A DNA stretch of 12,746 nucleotides, from the NCBI GenBank assembly GCA_026983855.1, contig JALSTE010000342.1:1-12746 (forward strand), read 5' to 3'. Under the pieces are notes generated by a model that saw only the letters and a list, made by a program, of their open reading frames with translations, was not told the origin of the DNA and did not search any database. This DNA comes from Acidimicrobiia bacterium (GTDB taxonomy: Bacteria > Actinomycetota > Acidimicrobiia > Acidimicrobiales > Poriferisodalaceae). The position numbers and the translations under genes are program-made. Positions 1-7,717 of this stretch are shown here, piece by piece (position 1 is the first letter of the stretch; each line of letters begins with the position of its first letter).

Positions 1-236
1 CCCTCGTCGGACGGGACGACATCACCGCCCGTCTGGGGGAGATCAAGTGTCCGGTGCTCATCTTCCACGGTGGCGAGGACCAGGCCATTCCCATGGAGAG
101 GGCCGAACAGGTGCGCGATGGCGTGGCCGACTGCGCCGGGATAGTCGTCGTGGAGGGGGCCGCCCACGCCCCGAACCTGAGCCATCCCGAGGCCGTGAAC
201 GGCCCCCTCTCGGAGTTCCTGGCGGGGATCAACTGA
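1..236 (+). CDS. Alpha/beta-hydrolase fold enzyme, C-terminal fragment
   Basis: Only the last ~77 codons are present; the reading frame enters at base 3 and stops at TGA 234-236. The visible part holds a hydrophobic strand followed by HGGEDQAIP, the usual strand-plus-turn carrying the catalytic acid (Asp or Glu) of alpha/beta hydrolases. Further on, EGAAHAPNLSHPEAVN carries the catalytic His near the C-terminus. The nucleophile elbow (GxSxG) would lie upstream, outside the window, so the substrate cannot be inferred; esterase, lipase-like and haloperoxidase-like members all share these features. The next gene starts 38 nt downstream on the same strand, so co-transcription is possible but there is no functional link to trehalose metabolism that I can see. 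Confidence 0.8.
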   Translation, partial: LVGRDDITARLGEIKCPVLIFHGGEDQAIPMERAEQVRDGVADCAGIVVVEGAAHAPNLSHPEAVNGPLSEFLAGIN

Positions 237-274
237 CCGAACCGGTTTGAACCCGGGACCGAGATGCCGATCGG

Positions 275-2836
275 ATGGACATGGCGCTGGCGGTAGGACC
301 ACGGTTGGAGACCGAGCTGGACGAGCGGATCGCCCGTCTGGCCCGGATGCCCCAGCTCCTGGTGGCCTGTGACTACGACGGCACCGTCGCTCCCATAGTC
401 GACGACCCGATGGCGGCCCGTCCCCGTCGTGAGACCGTAGTGGCCATGAGGGCCCTGGCCGACCTCCCCCAGACCAACGTGGCGGTGATATCGGGGCGCT
501 CCCTGCGGGATCTCGCCGCCCTGAGCCGACTGCCCGACGAGATCCGCCTGGTCGGCAGCCACGGATCGGAGTTCGAGGTCGGTTTCGCCTCGGAGCTGCC
601 GGCGGGGGCCCTGGCCCTCAGAACCCAGATAGAACACGCGGTGGCCGAGGTGGCCGCCCGCACCGAGGGGGCCTACGTCGAGTACAAGCCCACCGGGGTG
701 GCCTTCCACTACCGGATGGTGGATCCCGACGCCGCCTGCCTCGCCACCGAGGAGATCAGGCGGGGCCCGGGTTCCCTGGCCGGGGTGCACGCCCGCCAGG
801 GCAACCAGGTGCTGGAGCTGTCGGTGGTCGAGACCGACAAGGGGGCGGCCCTGGAGACGATCCGGCGCCAGCTCGGGTCCTCCGCCGTGATGTTCATAGG
901 CGACGACGTCACCGACGAGGACGCCTTCGCCACTCTCGGGGGCCCCGACCTCGGGATCAAGGTCGGCGACGCCCCCTCGCAGGCGGAGTTCCGGGTTCAC
1001 GACACCGGGGACGTGGCCCGGGTGCTGGCCCTGCTGGCCCAGCTCCGGACGGAGTGGCTGATGGGTTCGGCCGCCCCCCCGATCGAGAGTCACTCGATGC
1101 TCTCGGACCAGAGGACGGCGGCGATCGTCTCCCCCGAGGCCCGCATCACCTGGTTGTGTTCCCCCCGCATCGATTCCGCCGCCGTCTTCGCCGAGCTGGT
1201 CGGTGGCCCCGCCGCCGGGTTCTTCTCGGTGCGCCCCCTCGAGGGGGCCATGCCGACGTCGCAGCACTACGTGCGGGATTCCCTGGTCCTGGTGTCGACC
1301 TGGCCCAGGATGACGGTCACGGACTACCTCGACTGTTCAGCCGGTCGCCCCCTGCGCACGGCGGGTAGATCGGATCTGATCCGTTTCGTGGAGGGCTCGG
1401 GTACGGCCATGGTGGAGTTCGCCCCCCGTCTGGATTTCGGTCGGGTGCCCACCCGCCTGGAGGTGCGTGAGGATGGTCTGGAGGTCCTGGGCACCACCGA
1501 CATGGCGGTCCTGAGGTCACCGGGGGTCCGCTGGGAGATCGTCGACGACGGGATCCATCACACGGGTCGGGCCCGGGTAAACCTCGACGAGGGCCCCGTC
1601 GTGCTCGAGATGAGGTGCGGAACCGGATCCATGAGCCCCGACCAGGCCGAGGGCGATCGTCGACGGGACACCCTGGCCTACTGGGAGGGGTGGGCGGCCG
1701 ACCTGGACCTTCCCACCATCGAGAGGGACCTCGTGAGGCGCAGCGCGGTGGTTCTCAAGGGCCTGGTCCACGAGCCCACCGGGGCGATAGTCGCCGCCGC
1801 CACCACCAGCCTTCCCGAGAGTCTGGGCGGGGTCCGCAACTGGGACTACCGCTACTGCTGGCTGCGTGACGCGGCCATGACCGCCGGGGCACTGACCCGG
1901 CTCGGCTCCTCCTCGGAGGCCATGAACTTCCTGGACTGGGTGCTCGACGTGCTGGAATCCCGCGGTGGGGCCGAACGACTGGCTCCACTGTTCCTGGTCA
2001 CCGGTCGTCACCTACCCCCCGAGGCCGAGATCGCCGAACTCCCCGGTTACGCGGGGAGCCGTCCGGTGAGGGTGGGGAACGCGGCGGAGGGCCAGGTCCA
2101 GCTCGACGTGTTCGGACCCATCGTGGACCTGGTGCACCTCCTGCTGCGCCGGGGGGCGCCGCTGTCGGGCCAGCACTGGAGGCTGGTCGAGTCCCTGGCC
2201 GAGGCGGTCATCGAGCGCTGGGACACCCCCGACCACGGGATCTGGGAGATCCGCAAGCACCCCCGTCACCACGTCCACTCCAAGGTGATGTGCTGGCTGA
2301 CCCTGGATCGGGCCGTCGACATGGCCGGCCACTTCACCGGGCGGGAACGCCCCGAGTGGGCCGAGGTCCGGGACACCATCGCCGAGGACGTGGTCACCCG
2401 GGGCTGGAAACCCGAGTTGAACTACTTCGGGTCCGCCTACGACGGCACCGACATCGACGCCTCGGTGCTGTGCATAGGGCTCAGCGGCCTGCTGCCCGCC
2501 GAAGATCCGCGCTTCGTGGCCACCGTCGAGGCGGTGGAGGGTCAGCTACGGGACGGGCCGACCGTCTACCGATATCGCTCCGACGACGGACTCCCCGGTA
2601 CCGAGGGGGGATTCCACCTGATGACCTCCTGGTTGGTGGACGCCTACCGGTTGGTCGGGCGGAGGCAGGACGCGGTGAAGCTCTTCGCCGGGATGTGCGA
2701 CCTGGTGGGTCCCACCGGACTGCTCTCCGAGGAGTACGACCCCGTGGCCGGCCGGGCCCTGGGGAACCTGCCCCAGGCCTACTCCCACCTGGGGCTGATC
2801 AACAACGCCCTGAATCTCGACGGCCGCCAGGCCTGA
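275..2836 (+). CDS. Fusion of trehalose-6-phosphate phosphatase (OtsB-type HAD) and GH15 glucoamylase/trehalase-type hydrolase
   Basis: An 853-aa, predicted cytoplasmic two-enzyme protein with no signal peptide. Residues ~1-255 are a HAD phosphatase of the OtsB family: DYDGT at 33-37 (nucleophile Asp33, acid/base Asp35), SGR at 73-75 (motif II), Lys189 in a DKG context (motif III) and GDDVTDED at 209-216 (motif IV). Residues ~265-850 are a GH15 protein. The N-terminal beta domain opens with SMLSDQRTAAIVSPEARITW near 273. The barrel carries RNWDYRYCWLRDA at 521-533, GIWEIRK with the probable general acid Glu658, and SEEYDP with the probable general base Glu819, then LGNLPQAYSHLGLINNALNL. Actinobacterial GH15 proteins include trehalases (M. 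smegmatis), so the enzyme may dephosphorylate trehalose-6-phosphate and then hydrolyse trehalose; glucoamylase or another alpha-glucosidase activity is the alternative. All catalytic residues look intact in both halves. The start could be ATG 275 or ATG 281; no strong Shine-Dalgarno supports either. No OtsA gene lies in the window. Confidence 0.93.
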   Translation: MDMALAVGPRLETELDERIARLARMPQLLVACDYDGTVAPIVDDPMAARPRRETVVAMRALADLPQTNVAVISGRSLRDLAALSRLPDEIRLVGSHGSEFEVGFASELPAGALALRTQIEHAVAEVAARTEGAYVEYKPTGVAFHYRMVDPDAACLATEEIRRGPGSLAGVHARQGNQVLELSVVETDKGAALETIRRQLGSSAVMFIGDDVTDEDAFATLGGPDLGIKVGDAPSQAEFRVHDTGDVARVLALLAQLRTEWLMGSAAPPIESHSMLSDQRTAAIVSPEARITWLCSPRIDSAAVFAELVGGPAAGFFSVRPLEGAMPTSQHYVRDSLVLVSTWPRMTVTDYLDCSAGRPLRTAGRSDLIRFVEGSGTAMVEFAPRLDFGRVPTRLEVREDGLEVLGTTDMAVLRSPGVRWEIVDDGIHHTGRARVNLDEGPVVLEMRCGTGSMSPDQAEGDRRRDTLAYWEGWAADLDLPTIERDLVRRSAVVLKGLVHEPTGAIVAAATTSLPESLGGVRNWDYRYCWLRDAAMTAGALTRLGSSSEAMNFLDWVLDVLESRGGAERLAPLFLVTGRHLPPEAEIAELPGYAGSRPVRVGNAAEGQVQLDVFGPIVDLVHLLLRRGAPLSGQHWRLVESLAEAVIERWDTPDHGIWEIRKHPRHHVHSKVMCWLTLDRAVDMAGHFTGRERPEWAEVRDTIAEDVVTRGWKPELNYFGSAYDGTDIDASVLCIGLSGLLPAEDPRFVATVEAVEGQLRDGPTVYRYRSDDGLPGTEGGFHLMTSWLVDAYRLVGRRQDAVKLFAGMCDLVGPTGLLSEEYDPVAGRALGNLPQAYSHLGLINNALNLDGRQA

Positions 2837-2899
2837 TCTCCCCGTCTCCCCCCGGGGCAGGTCTGGGATCGGGGCCGTGTCCTCTGGGGGTTCGGGGTT

Positions 2900-4117
2900 T
2901 CAGTTGGCCTGCAGGGGCAGGGCCTCGCCCCGGAGCCGGCGGGCGAGCTTGAACACGTCGTCCCGCTCACCGGCCATGATGTGGGGGTCGAGCATTCTCA
3001 GTTCGGCCGCCTCCACCGCCCACCTCAGCACCCCCCGGCCCCCGGCGGCGTCCAGGAACCAGTCGGCGAAGCGGTCCCGGATGATGTTGGTGAGGGTCCG
3101 CATCACGATGTTGCCGCCCACGTGACCGGTCTTGAGCAGCACCCAGGTGAAGGCGGCGTCGAGGTCGCCGGGGCCGGCGGCGGCGTTGGCCCAGTCGATC
3201 ACCCGGGGGCCGTTAGCGGTCAGGATCACGTTCTCGGGATGGAAATCCAGGTGCAGCAGGGAGTCGCCCGGGGCCACGTGTTCGAGGAAGTCGGGGGGTT
3301 CGATCTCGGCCAGTTGAAGGTGGAGACGGCCCAACAGCCGGGCGTGGCGACGTGATCGCCACGGATGGGCGCCCAGGTCCTCCAGCATCGACGGACCCTC
3401 CAGACGATCCATCACGATGGCGGTGGGGTCGTCGTGGTCGTACACACGGGGCACGGGGTACCCGCGGTCGGCGACCCATTGCATCACCGCCTTCTCCCGG
3501 CTCAGATCACGTCCGTCGTGGGTGGTTCGGATGACCTTCCCGGGACCGAACTCCCGGATGTCGCCGTCCCGGCCGTGGCCGATCAGGGCCCCGGGAGTGG
3601 GGGGAGGTTCCGTCCGGGTGGCATCGACCGGTTCGTCCGGGGAGGGGTCGGCACCCGCCCCGTCACCGGTGGGATCGGTCGTCGGGCGGGACTCCAGCAG
3701 CCTCTTGAGGGCCAGGAGGTTCCTCCGCCAGATGCGGGTCAGCAGGGGCTTGGCCACGACCTCACCCGCCCGACCCCCGAACCACACCGGTAGCCGGAGT
3801 TCCTCGTCCCAGGTGATGCTCGTCCGTCGGTCCATGTCGGCGAGGGTGATGCGTCCGGTTCCCCGGACCGCACCGCTGTGTTCCACCCCTATGGCCTCAC
3901 CCTCGACCCATTCGGTGACGGTCATGGTGTCCACGGTGCGCAATGGTCCGAGGTGGGTCCTGACCCGGAACCGGGTGCCCACACCGCCGTGACCCTCGGT
4001 CTCGAACTGGATCGAGTCGGCGTCGGCCATCCAGTTGACGTGGTGGGCTATGTCCTCGATCTCTGTCCAGACCCGGTCCCGAGGGGCCTCGATTTCGGTA
4101 CCGACGTGAATGCGCAT
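2900..4117 (-). CDS. SRPBCC (polyketide cyclase-like) domain fused to APH-fold small-molecule kinase
   Basis: A 405-aa soluble protein from ATG 4117; an in-frame GTG at 4186 would add 23 unconvincing residues and overlap the upstream gene. Residues ~1-143 form an SRPBCC/START-like domain: it opens MRIHVGTEIEAPRDRVW, the usual first strand and helix, and ends in the long helix before residue 143. A Pro/Asp/Gly-rich linker spans ~144-175. Residues ~176-405 are an aminoglycoside-phosphotransferase/choline-kinase-fold kinase: a Gly-containing N-lobe turn (IGHGRDGDI), alpha-C-like Glu208, catalytic loop HLDFHPEN (Asp291, Asn296) and metal-binding VIDWANA (Asp308). The family phosphorylates hydroxyl groups of small molecules; the substrate here is unknown and drug resistance should not be assumed. 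The SRPBCC half may bind a hydrophobic ligand presented to the kinase (inference). The gene follows the methyltransferase by ~46 nt and is probably co-transcribed with it. Confidence 0.85.
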   Translation of the reverse strand: MRIHVGTEIEAPRDRVWTEIEDIAHHVNWMADADSIQFETEGHGGVGTRFRVRTHLGPLRTVDTMTVTEWVEGEAIGVEHSGAVRGTGRITLADMDRRTSITWDEELRLPVWFGGRAGEVVAKPLLTRIWRRNLLALKRLLESRPTTDPTGDGAGADPSPDEPVDATRTEPPPTPGALIGHGRDGDIREFGPGKVIRTTHDGRDLSREKAVMQWVADRGYPVPRVYDHDDPTAIVMDRLEGPSMLEDLGAHPWRSRRHARLLGRLHLQLAEIEPPDFLEHVAPGDSLLHLDFHPENVILTANGPRVIDWANAAAGPGDLDAAFTWVLLKTGHVGGNIVMRTLTNIIRDRFADWFLDAAGGRGVLRWAVEAAELRMLDPHIMAGERDDVFKLARRLRGEALPLQAN

Positions 4118-4163
4118 CACCTGAAGTGCACCACATCGGAGGGTCGTGTGCAGGTCCGGGGTG

Positions 4164-4979
4164 TCAGATCCGCTTTCGGTAGACACTCACGTGCCGGGGT
4201 GAGTCCTCCCCGAACGGGCTACGGTCCCAGTCCGCCCAACGGTGTACGGGCTCCAGGCCGAGGCCGCCGGCCATCGTGTCGAGCTGCTCGGGATACAGGT
4301 ACCGGATCCTCCAGGGTCGTAGCACCGTCCCCCCGGTCGTGGTGACGTGGATGTGCTGGCCGGTGATGGTCTGCTCGTCGGGGTCCTCGATGGTGGCTAT
4401 CAGGACCCGACCCCCGTCGGACGCCGGTCTCTCCTCCACTCCCCTGGTTCGGGGCGCCTCCCCCCGCCGGTCATGGCGAACGGGGGTGAAGGCCTCGATC
4501 ACGAGGTTGCCGCCCCTGACCAGTCGTTCGGAGATCATGGTCAGACACGACCTCTGGGACCCCGGTTCGACCAGGTTGAAGAAGGTGTTGTAGGCGGCGA
4601 ACACCACGGAGAACGGGCCGGGGGGCAGGGTCCGGCCCATGTCGCCCAGGTGGGTGACGACGGTGCCCGAGGGGTCCCGGTTCGCCAGCAGGGACAGCAT
4701 CTCGGGGGAGGCGTCGATTCCGTGGACCCGGTGTCCGGCGTCCACGAGGGGCAGGGCCAGGCGACCGGTTCCCACGCCCAGTTCCAGGATCGGGGCGTCT
4801 CCCCCCACCGCCGCGGCCAGGTCGGTGATCAGGGCGGTGGTCGCCTCGACGTCGGACACCCGCTCGTACCACTCGTCGTAGACGTCGGCGAAGGCCCGTC
4901 CATAGGTGCCGGCCCCGTAGACGCCGGTCGGGGAAGGGTCGTCCCTGCCGTGGGTGATCGGGTCCCCGCTTAGCGACAT
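4164..4979 (-). CDS. Class I SAM-dependent methyltransferase
   Basis: A 271-aa cytoplasmic protein from ATG 4979, chosen because GGAG lies 9 nt upstream on the minus strand. An ATG at 4994 is a close alternative, and longer in-frame extensions run through the divergent neighbour. Motif I is ILELGVGTGRLALPL at 64-78, binding S-adenosylmethionine; GIDASPEML with Asp89 matches the ribose-binding acidic residue. A conserved-looking GRAFADVYDEWY precedes the Rossmann core at 28-38. The later AAYNTFFNL (128-136) and GGNLVIEAFTP (156-166) fit motifs IV-VI. The C-terminal third, rich in beta strands (HIHVTTTGG, WRIRYLYPEQL), resembles small-molecule methyltransferases of the Methyltransf_25 type. The substrate cannot be named. 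The gene is divergent from the MoxR operon across a 46-nt gap and leads the SRPBCC-kinase gene, so the pair may act on the same small molecule. Confidence 0.85.
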   Translation of the reverse strand: MSLSGDPITHGRDDPSPTGVYGAGTYGRAFADVYDEWYERVSDVEATTALITDLAAAVGGDAPILELGVGTGRLALPLVDAGHRVHGIDASPEMLSLLANRDPSGTVVTHLGDMGRTLPPGPFSVVFAAYNTFFNLVEPGSQRSCLTMISERLVRGGNLVIEAFTPVRHDRRGEAPRTRGVEERPASDGGRVLIATIEDPDEQTITGQHIHVTTTGGTVLRPWRIRYLYPEQLDTMAGGLGLEPVHRWADWDRSPFGEDSPRHVSVYRKRI

Positions 4980-4987
4980 GGGGACAT

Positions 4988-4992
4988 TCTCC
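4988..4992 (-). promoter_or_regulatory. Ribosome binding site of the methyltransferase
   Basis: On the minus strand GGAGA (4992 to 4988) precedes ATG 4979 by 8-9 nt. This is one of very few recognisable Shine-Dalgarno sequences at gene starts in the window, and it decides the start in favour of 4979 over 4994. Confidence 0.5.
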
Positions 4993-5012
4993 ATCCCCGA
5001 CGGGTGGGGGAC

Positions 5013-5018
5013 TAGTCT
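5013..5018 (+). promoter_or_regulatory. Candidate -10 element TAGTCT of the MoxR operon (leaderless start)
   Basis: TAGTCT fits the TAnnnT -10 pattern and lies 7 nt before GTG 5026. Transcription would therefore begin at or next to the start codon, giving a leaderless mRNA. The box lies in the 8-bp palindrome GACTAGTC (5010-5017), so a similar TAGTCC is read on the minus strand toward the methyltransferase. No TTGACA-like -35 is visible at the expected distance. Confidence 0.45.
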
Positions 5019-5025
5019 GCGGGCC

Positions 5026-5901
5026 GTGACGAACTCGGGGGTGGCCGGTGCGGGCGGAGGTGTGACCCGGCGGTATCTGGTGGCCCGGAACGTGGTCGAG
5101 ATACTGGATGAGTCCCTCGACACCCTGGTGCGCCGTCCCCGGGAGATACTCACCCTGGCGGCGGTGACCGCGGTGCCGGTGGGGATCCTGGCCGGCATGG
5201 CCACGGCCCGCAACCTGACCGGGTTCGGTGATGCCATCGCCAACTACGATCCCAGCACCCAGGGCGGCCTGGGCTTCACATCCGGCGGCAGCGTGCTCAC
5301 GGTCGCCGCCGCCCTGGCCGCCTCGGTGCTCTATGGGATCACCGCCTGGGCGGCGACCACGATGGTGATGGCCGAGGTACGGGGTCTCCCGTGGTCCGTG
5401 GGCGAGGGTCTCAGGAGCGCACTGCGGCATCTGGGGTGGATCCTGGGGGCGTGGTTCATGGTCCATGTCCTGGAGGCTCTGGGGCTACTGGCCGTGGGTC
5501 TGGGGGCCGCGGCCCTCATGGTGATGTTCGCGGTCACCGTTCCGGCCATGGCGGCGGAGGAGGTCGGGCCGATCGAGGCCATGAGGAGGTCGTGGCGGCT
5601 CAACGCCGGTTCCTTCTGGCGGATGGTGGGCCTGCAACTGGCCCTGGCCCTGGTGATTCAGGCCCTGGGCGTGATCCTGGACTTCGTGCCCCTGCTGGTC
5701 GCCGGTCTGCTCCCCGACTGGGCGGTGGTCTACTTCTCGGTCATGACCGGGGCCCTGTCGGCCCTGGTGAAGACCGCGGTGACCGCAGCCCTGCCGGCGC
5801 TCATCTACCTGGATCTCAGGGTCCGTCGGGAGGGGCTCGATCTGGAACTGGAGCTGGAGCGGAGACTGGCGGTGGCCGCCTCCCCGGGTCGGCAACGGTG
5901 A
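5026..5901 (+). CDS. Polytopic membrane protein, GPDPase-membrane-domain-like; first gene of the MoxR operon
   Basis: A 291-aa integral membrane protein. GTG 5026 was chosen because it follows a TAGTCT box by 7 nt; GTG 5041 is an alternative, while the earlier GTG 4954 would overlap the divergent gene. After a short cytoplasmic N-terminus (YLVARNVVEILDESLDTLVRRPREIL) there are about six hydrophobic segments near residues 41-60, 90-117, 137-152, 154-176, 199-223 and 225-264. The stretch TVPAMAAEEVGPIEAMRRSW at 171-190 is the hallmark loop of the membrane domain found in glycerophosphodiester phosphodiesterase-linked and DUF975-like proteins. No phosphodiesterase catalytic domain is attached, so I infer no enzyme activity. 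A basic/acidic tail (LDLELELERR) ends in the cytoplasm. The stop overlaps the next start as GTGA. Its position matches the membrane protein that opens the equivalent mycobacterial cluster. Confidence 0.8.
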   Translation: MTNSGVAGAGGGVTRRYLVARNVVEILDESLDTLVRRPREILTLAAVTAVPVGILAGMATARNLTGFGDAIANYDPSTQGGLGFTSGGSVLTVAAALAASVLYGITAWAATTMVMAEVRGLPWSVGEGLRSALRHLGWILGAWFMVHVLEALGLLAVGLGAAALMVMFAVTVPAMAAEEVGPIEAMRRSWRLNAGSFWRMVGLQLALALVIQALGVILDFVPLLVAGLLPDWAVVYFSVMTGALSALVKTAVTAALPALIYLDLRVRREGLDLELELERRLAVAASPGRQR

Positions 5902-6566
5902 TCGGACCCCGGGTCACGGAGGTCCTCTCGGCAATGGGGTCCGAGGGCCCCGATGATCTACGGCGTCGGGCCGAACGGATCCTCTCACGGCGTGAGTTCG
6001 CCCCGCCCACCAAGAGCCTGGTGGAGCGGGTCCTGGATTGGATAGCCCGCCACCTGGCACAGCTGTTCGTGAATCTGGCCGGGGGAGGGGGAACCACGAC
6101 CGCCCTCATACTGTGGGCCGTTCTGGGAGCTCTCATCGCCCTGGTCGTCCTGGTGTTGAGCCGGTCCGTCGGGCGCTTCACCCTGCTGCCCCGCCCGACC
6201 CGGGAGGACGGGGAGAGCATCACCGGCACCAGTGAGTCCACGGCGGCGGAGTGGTTGGAGCGGGCCCGACGGGCCGAGGCCCGGGGGGACTGGGAGGAGG
6301 CCACCCGGGCCTACTACCGGTCGATGATCGCCGAGCTGGCCCATCGGGACGTGGTCGATCTGGTTCCCGGGTCCACCCCGGGGCAGTGGAGGGATCAGAC
6401 CCGGGAGAGGGGTCCGGAGGTGCTGCCCCCCGTAGAGGAGGCCACCGACATCTTCGAGATGGTCTGGTACGGACCGTCGCCCGCCGCCCCCGACACCGCC
6501 CGGACCGTGGCCGAGGACGCCCGACGGGTCAGTGAGCGGCCCCGGGTCGGCGGGCCACGGAGATGA
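5898..6566 (+). CDS. DUF4129 domain membrane protein
   Basis: A 222-aa single-pass protein. GTG 5898 overlaps the previous stop as GTGA, the same coupling seen at every junction of this operon. Residues 1-60 are a charged amphipathic N-terminus with EFAPPTKSLVERVLDWIARH, a stretch typical of the region before the membrane anchor in this family. One strong membrane segment spans ~67-88. The C-terminal domain (~115-205) has AAEWLERARRAEARGDWEEATRAYYRSMIAEL and ends with IFEMVWYG, matching DUF4129. In other bacteria this domain is found with transglutaminase-like and MoxR/DUF58 genes; its biochemical role is unknown. The domain probably lies in the cytoplasm next to the MoxR ATPase, but the orientation is inferred only from the positive residues at 89-102. 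Confidence 0.82.
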   Translation: MIGPRVTEVLSAMGSEGPDDLRRRAERILSRREFAPPTKSLVERVLDWIARHLAQLFVNLAGGGGTTTALILWAVLGALIALVVLVLSRSVGRFTLLPRPTREDGESITGTSESTAAEWLERARRAEARGDWEEATRAYYRSMIAELAHRDVVDLVPGSTPGQWRDQTRERGPEVLPPVEEATDIFEMVWYGPSPAAPDTARTVAEDARRVSERPRVGGPRR

Positions 6567-7717
6567 GATCCATCGGAGGGGCCCGGTCGATCGGGTTGAT
6601 CATGGTCCTGGTGGCGGTGGCCGCCATCGGGGGTGCCCTCCTGGTGGGCCGAGCCGATCGACGTCAGGGTGGACCCCCGCTCGATCCGAGGTCCACCCTG
6701 CCCACGGGAACCCGGGGTGTGGTGCTGCTGCTGAGGGAGACGGGCCGCGAGGTGTCGAGCGGACCGGTACCCGCGACCGCGGGGAGAGAGGTTCTGGTGG
6801 CCTTCACCGAGCTGCTGCCGTCAGGACAACTCGGGGAGCTCCTGGATCTGGCCCGGTCGGGGGCCAGTGTGGTGCTGATCGGGAGATCCATGCCGGTGAA
6901 CGGGGTGGAGGTGGTGGCCCGGGGGGACGTCGAGCCCCAGCCGGGATGTCCGCTGGGGGAATTGGGAAGGGTCCGCTCCCTGGTGCCGGGCTCCTACTCC
7001 GGTGTGCGGGTGACCACCGGATCGGGCGGCGGCTGTCTCCCGGTGGGTGGGGGATCGGGCCGCCTCGTCTACAGCGGTCCCCTCGGAGATGGTCGGGTGG
7101 TGCTGATCGGATCCGCCGGCCCCTTCACCAACGCCAACCTGGCCCGGGAGGACGACGCCGCCCTGGCCGTGTACTCCCTGGCCCTGGCCGAGGGGCCGCT
7201 GCGGTTCGTCGTCCCCTCGGTGGGGAGCGGCGACCGTGGTCTCTCCGACCTCATCGGTGATCCGGTGTGGGCCGGACTGGTTCAGGCCCTGGTGGCGGTG
7301 GTCCTGTACTCGTTGTGGCGGGGCCGACGGCTCGGAAAACCGGTATCCGAGTCCGACCCCGTCGAGATCGACAGCGGCGAACTGGTCGTGGCCGGAGCCC
7401 GCCTGGCCGAACGGGCCCGGGGGCGGGGGGTGGAGATCGAGCTCATGAGAAGGAACCTCGACGACGCCCTGCGGCGGAGGTGGGCCCTGAGCGTCGACAC
7501 CGATCCCGCCATCACGACCGGGCGCCTCGGCCTGGACCCCGACCGGGCCGCCGTGGTCCGCAGGGCCCTGGCCCGACCGGCGGACGGGATCGACGAGGAC
7601 ACGTTCGTGTCCTGGGTGGCCGACGTCGTCGAGGCCACCCGCATGGTTCTCGACCCCCGGGGTCCCGGGGGCGGGGCCATCCCCAGATCGACATCGAATC
7701 AGCGGAGCACCGAATGA
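6563..7717 (+). CDS. DUF4350 domain membrane protein
   Basis: A 384-aa protein from ATG 6563, overlapping the previous stop as ATGA. A membrane segment at ~10-29 is followed by a domain (~45-230) with the alternating strand/helix pattern of DUF4350, which is related to the class I glutamine amidotransferase fold: VVLLLRETGREV, VLVAFTELLPSGQLGELLDLARSGASVVLIG. I see no convincing Cys-His-Glu triad, so it is unlikely to be an active amidotransferase. A second hydrophobic segment at ~235-252 (GLVQALVAVVLYSLW) is followed by a basic stretch and a helical C-terminal region to residue 384. The soluble domain probably faces outside, with both ends inside. It sits directly before the MoxR gene, as in the mycobacterial cluster. 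Confidence 0.8.
   Translation: MRSIGGARSIGLIMVLVAVAAIGGALLVGRADRRQGGPPLDPRSTLPTGTRGVVLLLRETGREVSSGPVPATAGREVLVAFTELLPSGQLGELLDLARSGASVVLIGRSMPVNGVEVVARGDVEPQPGCPLGELGRVRSLVPGSYSGVRVTTGSGGGCLPVGGGSGRLVYSGPLGDGRVVLIGSAGPFTNANLAREDDAALAVYSLALAEGPLRFVVPSVGSGDRGLSDLIGDPVWAGLVQALVAVVLYSLWRGRRLGKPVSESDPVEIDSGELVVAGARLAERARGRGVEIELMRRNLDDALRRRWALSVDTDPAITTGRLGLDPDRAAVVRRALARPADGIDEDTFVSWVADVVEATRMVLDPRGPGGGAIPRSTSNQRSTE

Noticed and set aside
2837..2899. Possible bidirectional terminator between the two convergent genes
   Set aside because: The 63-nt gap has only C and G runs that could pair in many weak ways; there is no clear stem or T tract.
2290..2952. A 220-codon plus-strand frame inside the GH15 region
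   Set aside because: It lies in another frame of the phosphatase-GH15 gene, is Arg/Gly/Pro-rich, and has no recognisable domain.
2900..4117. Calling the APH-fold kinase an aminoglycoside resistance gene
   Set aside because: The fold covers many small-molecule kinases; the fusion to an SRPBCC domain and the chromosomal-type setting give no support for drug resistance.
4980..5243. N-terminal extension of the methyltransferase frame up to 5243
   Set aside because: The extension is antisense to the start of the membrane-protein gene and has no family similarity. ATG 4979 with GGAG 9 nt upstream gives a normal protein.
4471..5466. A 331-codon open frame on the minus strand
   Set aside because: It overlaps the real methyltransferase frame and the divergent membrane-protein gene; its composition (Arg, Pro, Gly, His) is that of an out-of-frame reading.
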